A stretch of 64,000 nt of DNA from Diorhabda sublineata (lineage: Eukaryota > Arthropoda > Insecta > Coleoptera > Chrysomelidae), in contig NC_079477.1 of assembly GCF_026230105.1 (NCBI RefSeq), positions 4,965,001-5,029,000 on the forward strand, read 5' to 3'. A program made the position numbers and the translations under genes. Positions 49,295 to 59,900 of this stretch are shown here, in pieces (within the stretch, counting starts at the first letter, position 1; every line of letters starts with the position of its first letter). The notes beneath the pieces were generated by a model. The model was not told where the DNA came from. It searched no databases and saw only the letters and a list, made by a program, of their open reading frames with translations.

Positions 49295-50130
49295 TAAAGT
49301 TTGAAGACGCCACGTGCTTAGTATCTATTTGGCAACCATCAATAGTGAACGTTTTTAGTGGATTTGTAAAAATGCAAAAAATTGATCATCGTTATGTGAT
49401 AAAGTACTTTTATTTGAAAGGTATTCTGGGTAAGACTGCTCCTCAATTATCAAAAGTAAAATATTGGGTAGCAGAGTTTAAACGAGACCGTACGACATGC
49501 GAAGACCAGCGACGTAGTGGTCGACCAAATGAAGTGAAGACTCCAGAAATGTCGCTACATCGCATATTAACTAAAAATTTGGATATGAGAAAGCTGTGCA
49601 CGAGATGGGTACCGCGTTTGTTCACAATAAAACCAAAACAGCGTCGTGAAGATGTTTCCATCGAGTGTCTCACAGAAATAATTTTTGCGCCATTTCATAA
49701 CCATGAATGAAAAGTGAGTGCATCACTTCTGACCTAAAACAAAAGAACAATCTAAACAATGGACTGAAAAGGGAGAACCTGTTCCAAAGAAGGCAAAGAT
49801 CGTTCCATCTGCTAGCAAAGTCATGGCGTCGATTTTTTGGGATGCGCGTGGGATAATTTCCATTAATTATCGTGAAAAAGGAAAAACTATCAACGGCGAG
49901 TATTATGTAAACTTATTGCAACGTTTGATCGAAGAAATCAAGAAAAAACGACCGTATTTGGCTTAGAAGAGAGTTTTGTTTCATCAAGACAATGCACCAG
50001 CTCCCACGTCCGTTATTACAATGACCAAAATTAAGGATAATAAAGCTTGACGATTCTTATAATAAAAAGGGTATCGGACTTATTGAACATCGCTGGGATA
50101 AGTTTATGGAACTAAAAGGAGATTCCCTTA
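49295..50130 (+). mobile_element. Mariner fossil (copy B)
   Basis: Begins with the 5' leader CCATCAATAGTGAACGTTTT, then KIDHRYVIKYFYLKG, VKYWVAEFKRDRTTCEDQR, SGRPNEVKTPEM, and after a deletion of about 30 codons LHRILTKNLDMRKLCTRW and QRREDVSIECL. Further on, in other frames, come KRTI..WTEKGEP, KRKNYQRR and VLFHQDNAPAPT. The DNA-binding domain is therefore recognisable but the region around the first catalytic aspartate reads ATGAATGAAAAGTGA (near 49705), exactly as in copy A at 35695. It is inactive. Confidence 0.85.
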
Positions 50131-50149
50131 AAAAAATAGATATGGGACC

Positions 50150-50335
50150 ATCCTCGTATAATGTATGAAACGTTGGTCCATCGCTTCACACCCGAAACAA
50201 AAGAACAATCAAAACAATGGACTGAAAAGGGAGAACCTAGTCCAAAGAAGGCAAAGACCGTTCCATCTGCAGGCAAGGTTATGGCGTCGATTTTTTGGGA
50301 TGCGCGTGGGATAATTTTCATTGACTATCTTTGAA
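50150..50335 (+). mobile_element. Mariner fragment (copy C)
   Basis: An internal mariner segment: LVHRFTPETKEQSKQWTEKG, then EPSPKKAKTVPSAGKVMASIF, then WDARGIIFIDYL. It closely repeats 49730-49880 of copy B but keeps a readable frame (HRFTPE) where A and B have stops. The expected aspartate codon before it reads TAT (near 50163). It is cut off at both ends. Confidence 0.8.
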
Positions 50336-51540
50336 TTCGACCCAAAAAACTAGCTGAAAACGAGGCCAAAATTTGTCGTTTTCAATGATTCTGTTATTAT
50401 TAAGTATTTCTAAAAATAGACGTTTTTTTATTATTCTTTCTGGTTGGTTATTACCTGAATAACTAATTTATTTTATCTGGTGTATAAAAATCGTGTAAAT
50501 TAACGCCATTTATTATAAATTTTCTATCCTCATTTAATCGTTTGCTTGCAGTAGATCATCCTATATCTATATTTAGAATTTCAAATACGTGGAATATTTT
50601 TGTTCAGGCTAGACGACTAGAGTCGACGCTTTCAGATAGGGAGCTATTAAGATAACTATAAAAAAAATTTTAGTAAATACCGAGTTATCGGAACAATTTC
50701 CGAATACTTACTCTATTCTATTGTATCGGTTTAGGATAAGGAAAAAAGAAAACAAATTGCAACCGTATCTTTACAGAACATGTTCTTTGAATTAACTGTT
50801 ACAAAACACGAACAATTATTCAATAAATATCGTAATTTTTTCTTAGAGGTTCGATAAATTCGACCACACGGTATATTTTCTTCTCATTTTCTATATACAA
50901 CAATTACTAAATTTTCATACCGTGAATTCACTTTTGACTCCTCGGCTGTCAATTATGTATATGGTGGTTTTTTTATCGAAAAGTTTCTTTTTTTTTTTGA
51001 GAAAAACGGGTACGCTCGCCCAAAATATACAGATAAGAAATATTCTATTGATCAGAATGGACTAAACGAGTGTAATCTGACAAAAGCTAGACAAAAATAC
51101 ACCCAGTACAGTACTCAAGAATCTCGACAAAAGCACGTACACCAAGGACGACCAAAGGATAGCGACCTTATTATTTTACCACAGCTGCTGACAGGTGTTT
51201 TGCGTTTTGGTCCACTGGGAGCTAAATGACAAAGATGATGATTATAATGATAAGTAACTATGTTTTGTTACTCGAATCTATCGATTTGTTATCTTCCCTT
51301 TAAGTTTATTTTCTTCCCTATCGGCAGTATTTAGTTAAGTAAGAATTTTACTTGAAGTAGAATTGAAAGAGATTGTCGAGAGTCGGAAATTCATTTTTAC
51401 TACATATGGAACCAATCTCTCTTTGAAAAATGTAATAAAACATAGAAATGTCAATTTCTCCTTTACATTCACTTTCCACTTTACCAAAGAAAAGTAGAGA
51501 TGCATGCGTGAGACTTCTTTTTGTTATTTGTTCATTTGCA
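50336..51540. other. Gene-free interval
   Basis: AT-rich, short frames, nothing recognised. Confidence 0.45.
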
Positions 51541-51544
51541 TGGT

Positions 51545-52110
51545 TATGTTTGTACAAATTTCCTCCATTCATTCCTATTCTGAGCTAGGTCTTTTGCTTT
51601 TTTCCAGTTTATTCCATGTTCATTCAATATTTTGGTTATACCCTGATTCCACGATTTTCTTCGTCTGACTCTCTTTGTTTTTTTAACTAGTCTTTCTTCC
51701 TTCATCCGTTGTAAGTGTCCCCACCATTGTAATTGTCTTTCTTCAATATAGTCTAGTATAAGTTGTACGTTCCTTATATCTTTTTTGCTGCTTCCTTTAC
51801 TCTTCATAAATATTTCATCTCAGTCGCCTGAATTTTACTTTTGGCAAAACCCAAGAATCACATCCAAATGTTAGAATTGGTCCCTGTACATTGTTTTAAA
51901 TATTTTTAATTCGGTGTCTCTAGATATTTCTTTTTTGTTTATGAATTTATAGTTAATGGCGTAGTATACTTCATCAGTTTTTACAATTTTATTATTTATA
52001 TCTGCAGGTTGTGTCCCTTGTTCACATCTATTATTGTTCCTAGGTATTTCTGTATCAATTCTTATTTTTGTCTTGATCTCTTTGTTCCCAATCACCATTA
52101 CTTTTGTCTC
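51545..52110 (-). mobile_element. LINE C-terminal fragment
   Basis: The minus strand reads KTDEVYYAINYKFINKKEIS then LKIFKTMYRD (52000-51895), then YIEERQLQWWGHLQRMKEERL (51750-51690), RRRKSWNQGITKIL and AKDLAQNRNEWRKFV to 51547. This is the thumb and post-RT tail (L.WWGH..RM.., W...I......A..R..W) of an endonuclease-type LINE, with a frame break and stop in between. The same class as 29620-30330, not necessarily the same family. Confidence 0.8.
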
Positions 52111-52199
52111 GTTTCGTGTTTACTTCTGCACTGTTCAACAGTTCAATGTTTTCTTTCGCGAGGTTCGATACTTGAGTTTTCGAGTAGATAAATGAAAAC

Positions 52200-53250
52200 A
52201 AATATTTATAATTTGATATGGCTTTATTATTATCAAGATATTTTCCCTTTTGTAAGCGTTTGAATCAATTTTCGAAGCTTTTTTCAATTCCGATTGAGAT
52301 ACCTTCAAAATATGTGATTATAATGCATCAACCGCTTCTTCAGGTGTAAAAAACTGTTGTCAAACAAGGACTGTACGGCGGATGTTTTCACTGTTCAAAG
52401 TTTTTGTCCGAATTGTTGTATGAGAGCTCGCATTGTCGGAGTGGAGAATGATTCCTCTTCTGTAATTGGTTTTTCTGATTTTTTCGAATCCTTCTGGCAA
52501 ACAAATGCTGGTGTACCGTTCAGAATTCAACGTTATACTTTCCTCTAATGGAACGTCGTGCGTGAACAACTTTTGTTGGATTTGGCTCGTTTTGAAACAC
52601 CTATACGTCGATTGTTGTTTTCTTTCGGGTTTATATACTAATCCGATCTTAAATGCAGCTTGACATGATGCAATACAACTTGCAAGAAATTGTATGCAAT
52701 TTTTCAAAAGTCAAAATATTTCATAGATTAATATTGTACGTCGCTTGACATTACCACAAACAAAGCTAAATGATATGGTCAAGAAAAAAGTGGACAGTGA
52801 ATAATTGGCAATAATGATATCTGCAGCTTCCTCTCTTTTACAGTCTGATGAACTCTCCTCTAGTATTTCAGCTTACGCGCAATAAAAATAGCATCAAATC
52901 GATAATGTTACAAGTGCGAGGTGTTTTGTATGAAACAATCAGCTGAACTTCATCTGCACATGCTTTTGATCAAAAAATATTACGTCTTGCATTGCATTGT
53001 ACGTTTTATTACATCATGTCAAGCGGCCTTAAAGACGTCTTTCGAAGGTCCGCGATTAAATTTTTTCAGCATTTCTTTGCACCAATCGACACGAGCCTTT
53101 TTTTGAGCGACTGTCAAATTATGCGGTATCCAACGCGAAAAAATCTTTTTGACAGCCATATGTTCATGCGATATTGAATGTATGCGAGTGGAACTAATGC
53201 CCAAATTTGCCTCAATCTCACGGTATATCACATGAAGATATTGCAATAAC
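52200..53250 (-). mobile_element. Mariner (irritans-like) transposase, split by an insertion
   Basis: 53246-53022 encodes YREIEANLGISSTRIHSI, HEHMAVKKIFSRWIPHNLT and AQKKARVDWCKEMLKKF, the HTH and linker of an irritans-type mariner. The frame resumes at about 52635 with YKPERKQQSTYRCF, then TLNSERYTSICLPEGFEKIRKTN and ILHSDNASSHTTIRT (52470-52400). The second catalytic aspartate (HSDNASSH) is retained. The first (TGDES) falls in the ~390-bp interruption at 52646-53035 and is missing. The similarity fades toward 52200. Confidence 0.85.
52646..53035. mobile_element. Inverted-repeat insertion inside the mariner
   Basis: The interval is bounded by ~34-bp inverted arms: CTTAAATGCAGCTTGACATG at 52648 onward and its near reverse complement ending at 53035, agreeing at about 28 of 34 positions. 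The inside is AT-rich and non-coding. It interrupts the mariner frame at the first catalytic aspartate. It could be a MITE or a fold-back rearrangement of mariner sequence itself. Confidence 0.45.
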
Positions 53251-54240
53251 AGTTTACATACAGCATCGATGTTTTACGGGCACAACAGCCTATTTTGTAG
53301 GACCTTCACGGAATTCATCTTATAGCGAAGTGCAACCACGATTGAATTCGAAAAAACTCACTGATGTTAACTGTTTGTAGTTGCGAAGGTCCCACGCTTA
53401 TTTTTTTACTCAAAACAGTCCTTATGATCTTGACACAATTAAATTTATCAAAAAAATAACGTTTCAGAGGTCTACATTAAAGAATTAATAAAAAATTATT
53501 TTCTTTCTAGTGAAAAATACACTTAAAACTGAATTTCTTAACGATTTTACATCTAAATTTCTAAATATTGTACAATCATCAGAAAGTTAATCATAACACA
53601 TATTTACAGGTGTTACATTATATAGGTTGCAGCGAAACTAAATATCAAATTGTAATGATTCATGTATAATGAATAGATTTATTTATATTTGAAACTCCAG
53701 TTTCAATTTTTGTATAATTATTAAGTAAACTTGCACAATTATAGTACCGTTATAGCAAAAACACGTGAACATAAGTTAGAAAGTAACATGACACACAATA
53801 CGACGTTTGCTTTATCGACGTCACATACCGAAAATAGAAAAGTTGAATAATATTTTTCGAAGGTATAAAATGCATACACCATATCAATCTCCGGAAATAT
53901 CTCTAATTCTAACAAAAATACCTCGAATACAGTATGACGGTTGTTTGAAAATTTTTCAACCCAACAAAAAAACCAGACATTTTTTCTTTCTATACACTTT
54001 TTCTAGCGACGCTCAATCTTTATTAATCCATTTCTCCTCTGCAAATTTAAGTGAGGAATATTTCATTTTTATTCCATTTCCAGAAAAATCTTCACAACGA
54101 TTCACTCATACGATTATTAAACAGAAACTAAGCGTCCAAAATAGATCAAATTTCAATTAGAATCTCGCAAATAATTTTCCATCTTATGATATCTTCAGGT
54201 TAAGATCGCATAACTTAACAAACAACCCTCTTATATCTAG
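53251..54240. other. Gene-free interval
   Basis: The 117-codon plus-strand frame at 53807 begins at TTG, not ATG, and has no recognisable domain. Confidence 0.4.
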
Positions 54241-55538
54241 CGGGTTTTCCAATAAGAGGTGTTATTTTGATATTCAAAGAAAAATGCCAGTTTTTGAGAT
54301 AAATGATCGGATCTTTATTTCGTTATAAAGAGGAAGGTATGCCGTTAATAATAGAACACAACATCAGCTACGAATGCGCTTACAGGACCATATCCTTTTC
54401 ATGAAATTTTCCGTAACCAAATTGCAAAGCGGCTACCCTATGTCCTCGATAGCCTCACGAATTCCATCTTTGAGGTCTTGAATCGATGCTGGACTGTTGG
54501 CGTAGACCTTATCTTTCACGTGGCCCCAAAGGAAAAAGTCGCAAGGTGTTAAATCACAAGATCTCGGTGGCCAATTGTGATCACCTCTTCGAGAGATAAC
54601 ACGGTCCGGAAATTTTTCCCGTAAAATATCGATGGTTTCGTTGGTTGTGTGGCACATAGCGCCGTCTTGTTGAAAGTAAACGTTGTCCAAATCAATACCA
54701 TCCAATTCCGGCCATAAAAAATCATTAATAATCTCTCGATAGCGCAATCCATTCACCGTAACTGTTGCTCCAGCCTCATTTTCGAAAAAGTAAGGTCCAA
54801 TGACACCGCCAGACCATAAACCGCACCAAACAGTCATGCGTTGAGGATGGAGAGGATTTTCAACAATAACTCTTGGGTTTTCTGAGCCCCAGATTCGACA
54901 ATTTTGTTTATTGACGTAACCACCAAGGTGGAAAAGGGCCTCATCAGTTAAGATGGTTTTTCGATGAAATTCCGGATCATTTTCATGCATTTCAAGGACC
55001 CAATCAGCAAAGACACGACGTTGTTGATAATCGGCCGGCTTGAGTTCTTGTGTTAACTGAACTTTATAGGCCTTAAGACCCAAGTCTTTATGCAAAATAC
55101 GGTGTAATTACGTTTGTGGAATGGCTAATTCCAAAGAACAACGAGGAATGGACAAACCTGGGTTTTCTTCAACATTTTGGGCTACAGCAGCAATATTCTC
55201 AGTTGTTCTTGAGAGACGTGCACGGGTTTTATTCTTCAAATCACTAACTTGTCCCAACAGCTCAAATTTTTCCACCAATTTCTGTATTGCGGTCCGAGAA
55301 GGTGCTTCACGTCGACCCAAAAATGTTTTAGTTTTACGAACCGTCTCTGCCAAACTTTCACCATTTTTATAGTGAATTTTAATAATTTCAATGCGTTGTT
55401 GAAGTTGAAGTGTATCGTTCCATTTTCATTAATGGCGTAGTTTCTACTTGTCAAATGTCAAAAAATGACAGCTTCAAAAGTGACATTTACCGAAATAGCG
55501 GGCTGTTCAAAATAACACCTCTTATTGGAAACCCTTTA
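54241..55538 (-). mobile_element. Nearly complete DD41D-type mariner (rosa-like) with both TIRs
   Basis: The ends are inverted repeats of ~28 bp: GGGTTTTCCAATAAGAGGTG at 54248 and its near-perfect reverse complement ending at about 55535, each next to TA. The minus-strand transposase runs from about 55430 to 54433. It has an N-terminal HTH (LQLQQRIEIIKIHYKNGESL, then AETVRKTKTFLGRREAPSRT), one stop at 55105-55107 (IPQT-stop-LHRIL), then LHKDLGLKAYKVQL. The catalytic domain has TDEA (first Asp), VWCGLWSGGVIGPYFFENE, YFQQDGAMCHT (second Asp) and SCDLTPCDFFLWG (third Asp). There are 41 residues between the second and third aspartates, the spacing of the rosa/DD41D group. All three are present. 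Damage is limited to a one-base shift near the start, one internal stop and an early stop (EDIG) close to the C-terminus, so it is a young but inactive copy. Confidence 0.9.
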
Positions 55539-56178
55539 TAATCAACAACTTGGTCAGCTCGATTTCTTTTTGTGGATGTATCTCGAAGAATTAGTGTAGA
55601 ATTTCGTCTTTATATTTACGCGAAGAAGATATTTTTGAAATAATTTTTAATTGGTGTAAGAAAGCTATTTCAACTTTCTGATTGTCACTGAAATTTCTAC
55701 GCGTAAACGTTATTGAACAACATTAAATTAACCAGTATGCCATTTTCAGCAGTTATTTTCGATGTGGATTATCATGATATGTGTGATATACCACTATATT
55801 GCGGCATTCTTAGCTATTAGTTTAGGAAAAATTCGTTGAATCTGACATAATATTTAGAAGAATGCTCGCGTTGACTGGTGCACTGGAATTGTTGAAACTG
55901 TGTATATTATTCGCATAGGTGACAAGTTTGATCCTAAACATCCGTCAACTATATAGGTATTTAAAGACGATCCAAATCTAACAAAAGTTATTCGCGGAAG
56001 AAGGTTGCCTTACATTGTGAATATACCTCGTATATAGTAGTTTCTTTAATATTAGACTATGAATATAAATAGCAACCCTCTTAAGATAGACATGACGTTG
56101 TTTTAATATAAGCAGTCAATTTATTTTAGATGAAAATATACAGAAAGTATCGAAATAATGGTGGAAGTTTTTATAGAA
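55539..56178. other. Gene-free interval
   Basis: Nothing recognised. Confidence 0.4.
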
Positions 56179-56673
56179 TTAATATGATTTTATAAAAAAA
56201 AACTTAGATATTGAATGGACACACTGTATATCGGGGTAACTTATTTTTTCTTGCCATTGAACTTGAATATTGTTGGGTATAGAACGTGTTCGACTACCGT
56301 CACTTCCTCTACGTACGCAATAGGTATATCCCTTACAAATTCCGATAGACGACTCCCGAAATAAGTCGAAAAGAATGTTTGTGTTAATATTCCCTCGTTT
56401 CCTTTCGATGTAATCACTGTTCCGTGCATAATATGAATTTATAAATTTTAAACATATTACATCTATATTATTGTATATAAAATGTGTATATGAGGTCAAA
56501 CCACCCTTTTGTGATACCTCGGCATACACGGTTTTATGCAAAAATGTATCGACGATAAAAGACAAAGCAAAAATGAAAACAAGAAACGGAAACGTACTAC
56601 CGATAAAGTTTGTTGTTTTGGGTATTACTTTAAAATAATGGCCTGATACGAAACTGAATAATTTCACAACCAT
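56179..56673 (-). CDS. Unrecognised 164-residue open frame with one membrane segment
   Basis: An ATG-started frame, long for this AT-rich sequence. Residues ~22-45 (NFIGSTFPFLVFIFALSFIV) form a strong hydrophobic segment preceded by two lysines, as in a signal anchor. The remainder is polar, with an Arg/Ser-rich patch (RRGSDGSRTRS) and no family motif I recognise. It lies between the DD41D mariner and the satellite. It could be a real small gene or exon, a transposon-derived frame, or chance. Confidence 0.25.
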   Translation of the reverse strand: MVVKLFSFVSGHYFKVIPKTTNFIGSTFPFLVFIFALSFIVDTFLHKTVYAEVSQKGGLTSYTHFIYNNIDVICLKFINSYYARNSDYIERKRGNINTNILFDLFRESSIGICKGYTYCVRRGSDGSRTRSIPNNIQVQWQEKISYPDIQCVHSISKFFFIKSY

Positions 56674-56689
56674 AATATGGATTAATCTT

Positions 56690-56923
56690 CTTTAAAGTAA
56701 TGTCTTCGGGTGGCATTGTATTAACTCAACGTTGAATCCATGACTTGATGAAAATATTTTGTCGCTCGGTGCTAAATCTGATAAATAAGGCGGATACGAA
56801 AAAACGGGAAAACCTTCTCAAACGATTACAGTAGTTCCCATTGGAATAAACAATGACCTTAATGATCGATTTTGACAGGACTTTTTAGAGCCAAGAGATC
56901 GTAGCTTTTTTGACACTTATTTT
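56690..56923. repeat. Degenerate edge unit of the 290-bp satellite
   Basis: ATTTTGTCGCTCGGTGCTAA, GGCGGATACGAAAAAACGGG and CCTTCTCAAACG align in order with the satellite unit but with many changes and deletions. On the minus strand it reads YPPYLSDLAPSDKIF, the third-aspartate region of Tc1/mariner transposases ([YH]PPYSPDLAPSD). It marks the left boundary of the array. Confidence 0.7.
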
Positions 56924-59900
56924 CAATATGAAACAAATTGCGTTTCCATTTTGGCACATTTTAACGTTCCGTGCTAAACCTGGTGAATAAAGCGGGTATG
57001 GAGAAACAGGAAAACTTTCTCAAACTTTTACGGAACTTCCCAATGGATAGAGTTCTCATTCCATCTTCACAATTAAAAAGGAAACAATGACCTTGATGTT
57101 CGACTATGATTGAAATGCCTTTCAGAACGAAGTTTATATCTAATTTTCCATTGAGAATTCTGAATATAATCCTCAAAGTAACTCGTGAGCTTTCTTGTTA
57201 CTTGTTTCCAGTATTAAACAAATTGCGTTTCCATTTTGGCATATTTTGTCGTTCTGTGCTAAACCTGGTGAATAAAGCGGGTATGGAAAAACAGAAAAAC
57301 TTTCTCAAACTTTTACAGCACTTCCCAATGGATTGAGTTCTCATTCCATCACGTTTTCACAATTAAAAAGAAAACAATGACATTGATGTTCGACTATGAT
57401 TGAAATGCATTTCAGAACGAAGTTTATATCTAATTTTCCATTGAGAATTCTGAATACAATCTTCAAAGTAACTCGTGAGCTTTCTTGTTACTTGTTTCCA
57501 GTATGAAACAAATTGCGTTTCCATTTTGGCATATTTTGTCGTTCTGTGCTAAACCTGGTGAATAAAGCGGGTATGGAAAACCAGAAAAACTTTCTCAAAC
57601 TTTTACAGCACTTCCCAATGGATTGAGTTCTCATTCCATCACGTTTTCACAATTAAAAAGAAAACAATGACATTGATGTTCGACTATGATTGAAATGCCT
57701 TTCAGAACGAAGTTTATATCTAATTTTCCATTGAGAATTCTGAATACAATCTTCAAAGTAACTCGTGAGCTTTCTTGTTACTTGTTTCCAGCATGAAACA
57801 AATTGCGTTTCCATTTTGGCATATTTTGTCGTTCTGTGCTAAACCTGGTGAATAAAGCGGGTATGGAAAAACAGAAAAACTTTCTCAAACTTTTACAGCA
57901 CTTCCCAATGGATTGAGTTCTCATTCCATCACGTTTTCACAATTAAAAAGAAAACAATGACATTGATGTTCGACTATGATTGAAATGCATTTCAGAACGA
58001 AGTTTATATCTAATTTTCCATTGAGAATTCTGAATACAATCTTCAAAGTAACTCGTGAGCTTTCTTGTTACTTGTTTCCAGTATGAAACAAATTGCGTTT
58101 CCATTTTGGCATATTTTGTCGTTCTGTGCTAAACCTGGTGAATAAAGCGGGTATGGAAAAACAGAAAAACTTTCTCAAACTTTTACAGCACTTCCCAATG
58201 GATTGAGTTCTCATTCCATCACGTTTTCACAATTAAAAAGAAAACAATGACATTGATGTTCGACTATGATTGAAATGCATTTCAGAACGAAGTTTATATC
58301 TAATTTTCCATTGAGAATTCTGAATATAATCTTCAAAGTAACTCGTGAGCTTTCTTGTTACTTGTTTCCAGTATGAAACAAATTGCGTTTCCATTTTGGC
58401 ATATTTTGTCGTTCTGTGCTAAACCTGGTGAATAAAGCGGGTATGGAAAAACAGAAAAACTTTCTCAAACTTTTACAGCACTTCCCAATGGATTGAGTTC
58501 TCATTCCATCACGTTTTCACAATTAAAAAGAAAACAATGACATTGATGTTCGACTATGATTGAAATGCATTTCAGAACGAAGTTTATATCTAATTTTCCA
58601 TTGAGAATTCTGAATATAATCTTCAAAGTAACTCGTGAGCTTTCTTGTTACTTGTTTCCAGTATGAAACAAATTGCGTTTCCATTTTGGCATATTTTGTC
58701 GTTCTGTGCTAAACCTGGTGAATAAAGCGGGTATGGAAAAACAGAAAAACTTTCTCAAACTTTTACAGCACTTCCCAATGGATTGAGTTCTCATTCCATC
58801 ACGTTTTCACAATTAAAAAGAAAACAATGACATTGATGTTCGACTATGATTGAAATGCATTTCAGAACGAAGTTTATATCTAATTTTCCATTGAGAATTC
58901 TGAATATAATCTTCAAAGTAACTCGTGAGCTTTCTTGTTACTTGTTTCCAGTATGAAACAAATTGCGTTTCCATTTTGGCATATTTTGTCGTTCTGTGCT
59001 AAACCTGGTGAATAAAGCGGGTATGGAAAAACAGAAAAACTTTCTCAAACTTTTACAGCACTTCCCAATGGATAGAGTTCTCATTCCATCTTCACAATTA
59101 AAAAGGAAACAATGACCTTGATGTTCGACTATGATTGAAATGCCTTTCAGAACGAAGTTTATATCTAATTTTCCATTGAGAATTCTGAATATAATCTTCA
59201 AAGTAACTCGTGAGCTTTCTTGTTACTTGTTTCCAGTATGAAACAAATTGCGTTTCCATTTTGGCATATTTTGTCGTTCTGTGCTAAACCTGGTGAATAA
59301 AGCGGGTATGGAAAAACAGAAAAACTTTCTCAAACTTTTACAGCACTTCCCAATGGATTGAGTTCTCATTCCATCACGTTTTCACAATTAAAAAGAAAAC
59401 AATGACATTGATGTTCGACTATGATTGAAATGCATTTCAGAACGAAGTTTATATCTAATTTTCCATTGAGAATTCTGAATATAATCTTCAAAGTAACTCG
59501 TGAGCTTTCTTGTTACTTGTTTCCAGTATGAAACAAATTGCGTTTCCATTTTGGCATATTTTGTCGTTCTGTGCTAAACCTGGTGAATAAAGCGGGTATG
59601 GAAAAACAGAAAAACTTTCTCAAACTTTTACAGCACTTCCCAATGGATTGAGTTCTCATTCCATCACGTTTTCACAATTAAAAAGAAAACAATGACATTG
59701 ATGTTCGACTATGATTGAAATGCCTTTCAGAACGAAGTTTATATCTAATTTTCCATTGAGAATTCTGAATATAATCTTCAAAGTAACTCGTGAGCTTTCT
59801 TGTTACTTGTTTCCAGCATGAAACAAATTGCGTTTCCATTTTGGCATATTTTGTCGTTCTGTGCTAAACCTGGTGAATAAAGCGGGTATGGAAAAACAGA

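Noticed and set aside
53807..54160. 117-codon plus-strand frame
   Set aside because: Begins at TTG, no recognisable domain and surrounded by non-coding AT-rich sequence.
54549..54752. 67-codon minus-strand frame inside the DD41D transposase
   Set aside because: Out-of-phase shadow of the transposase reading frame.
56961..59201. Open frames of 71-87 codons on both strands within the satellite
   Set aside because: They recur at the repeat period and are broken by stops in most units; they are by-products of the tandem repeat.
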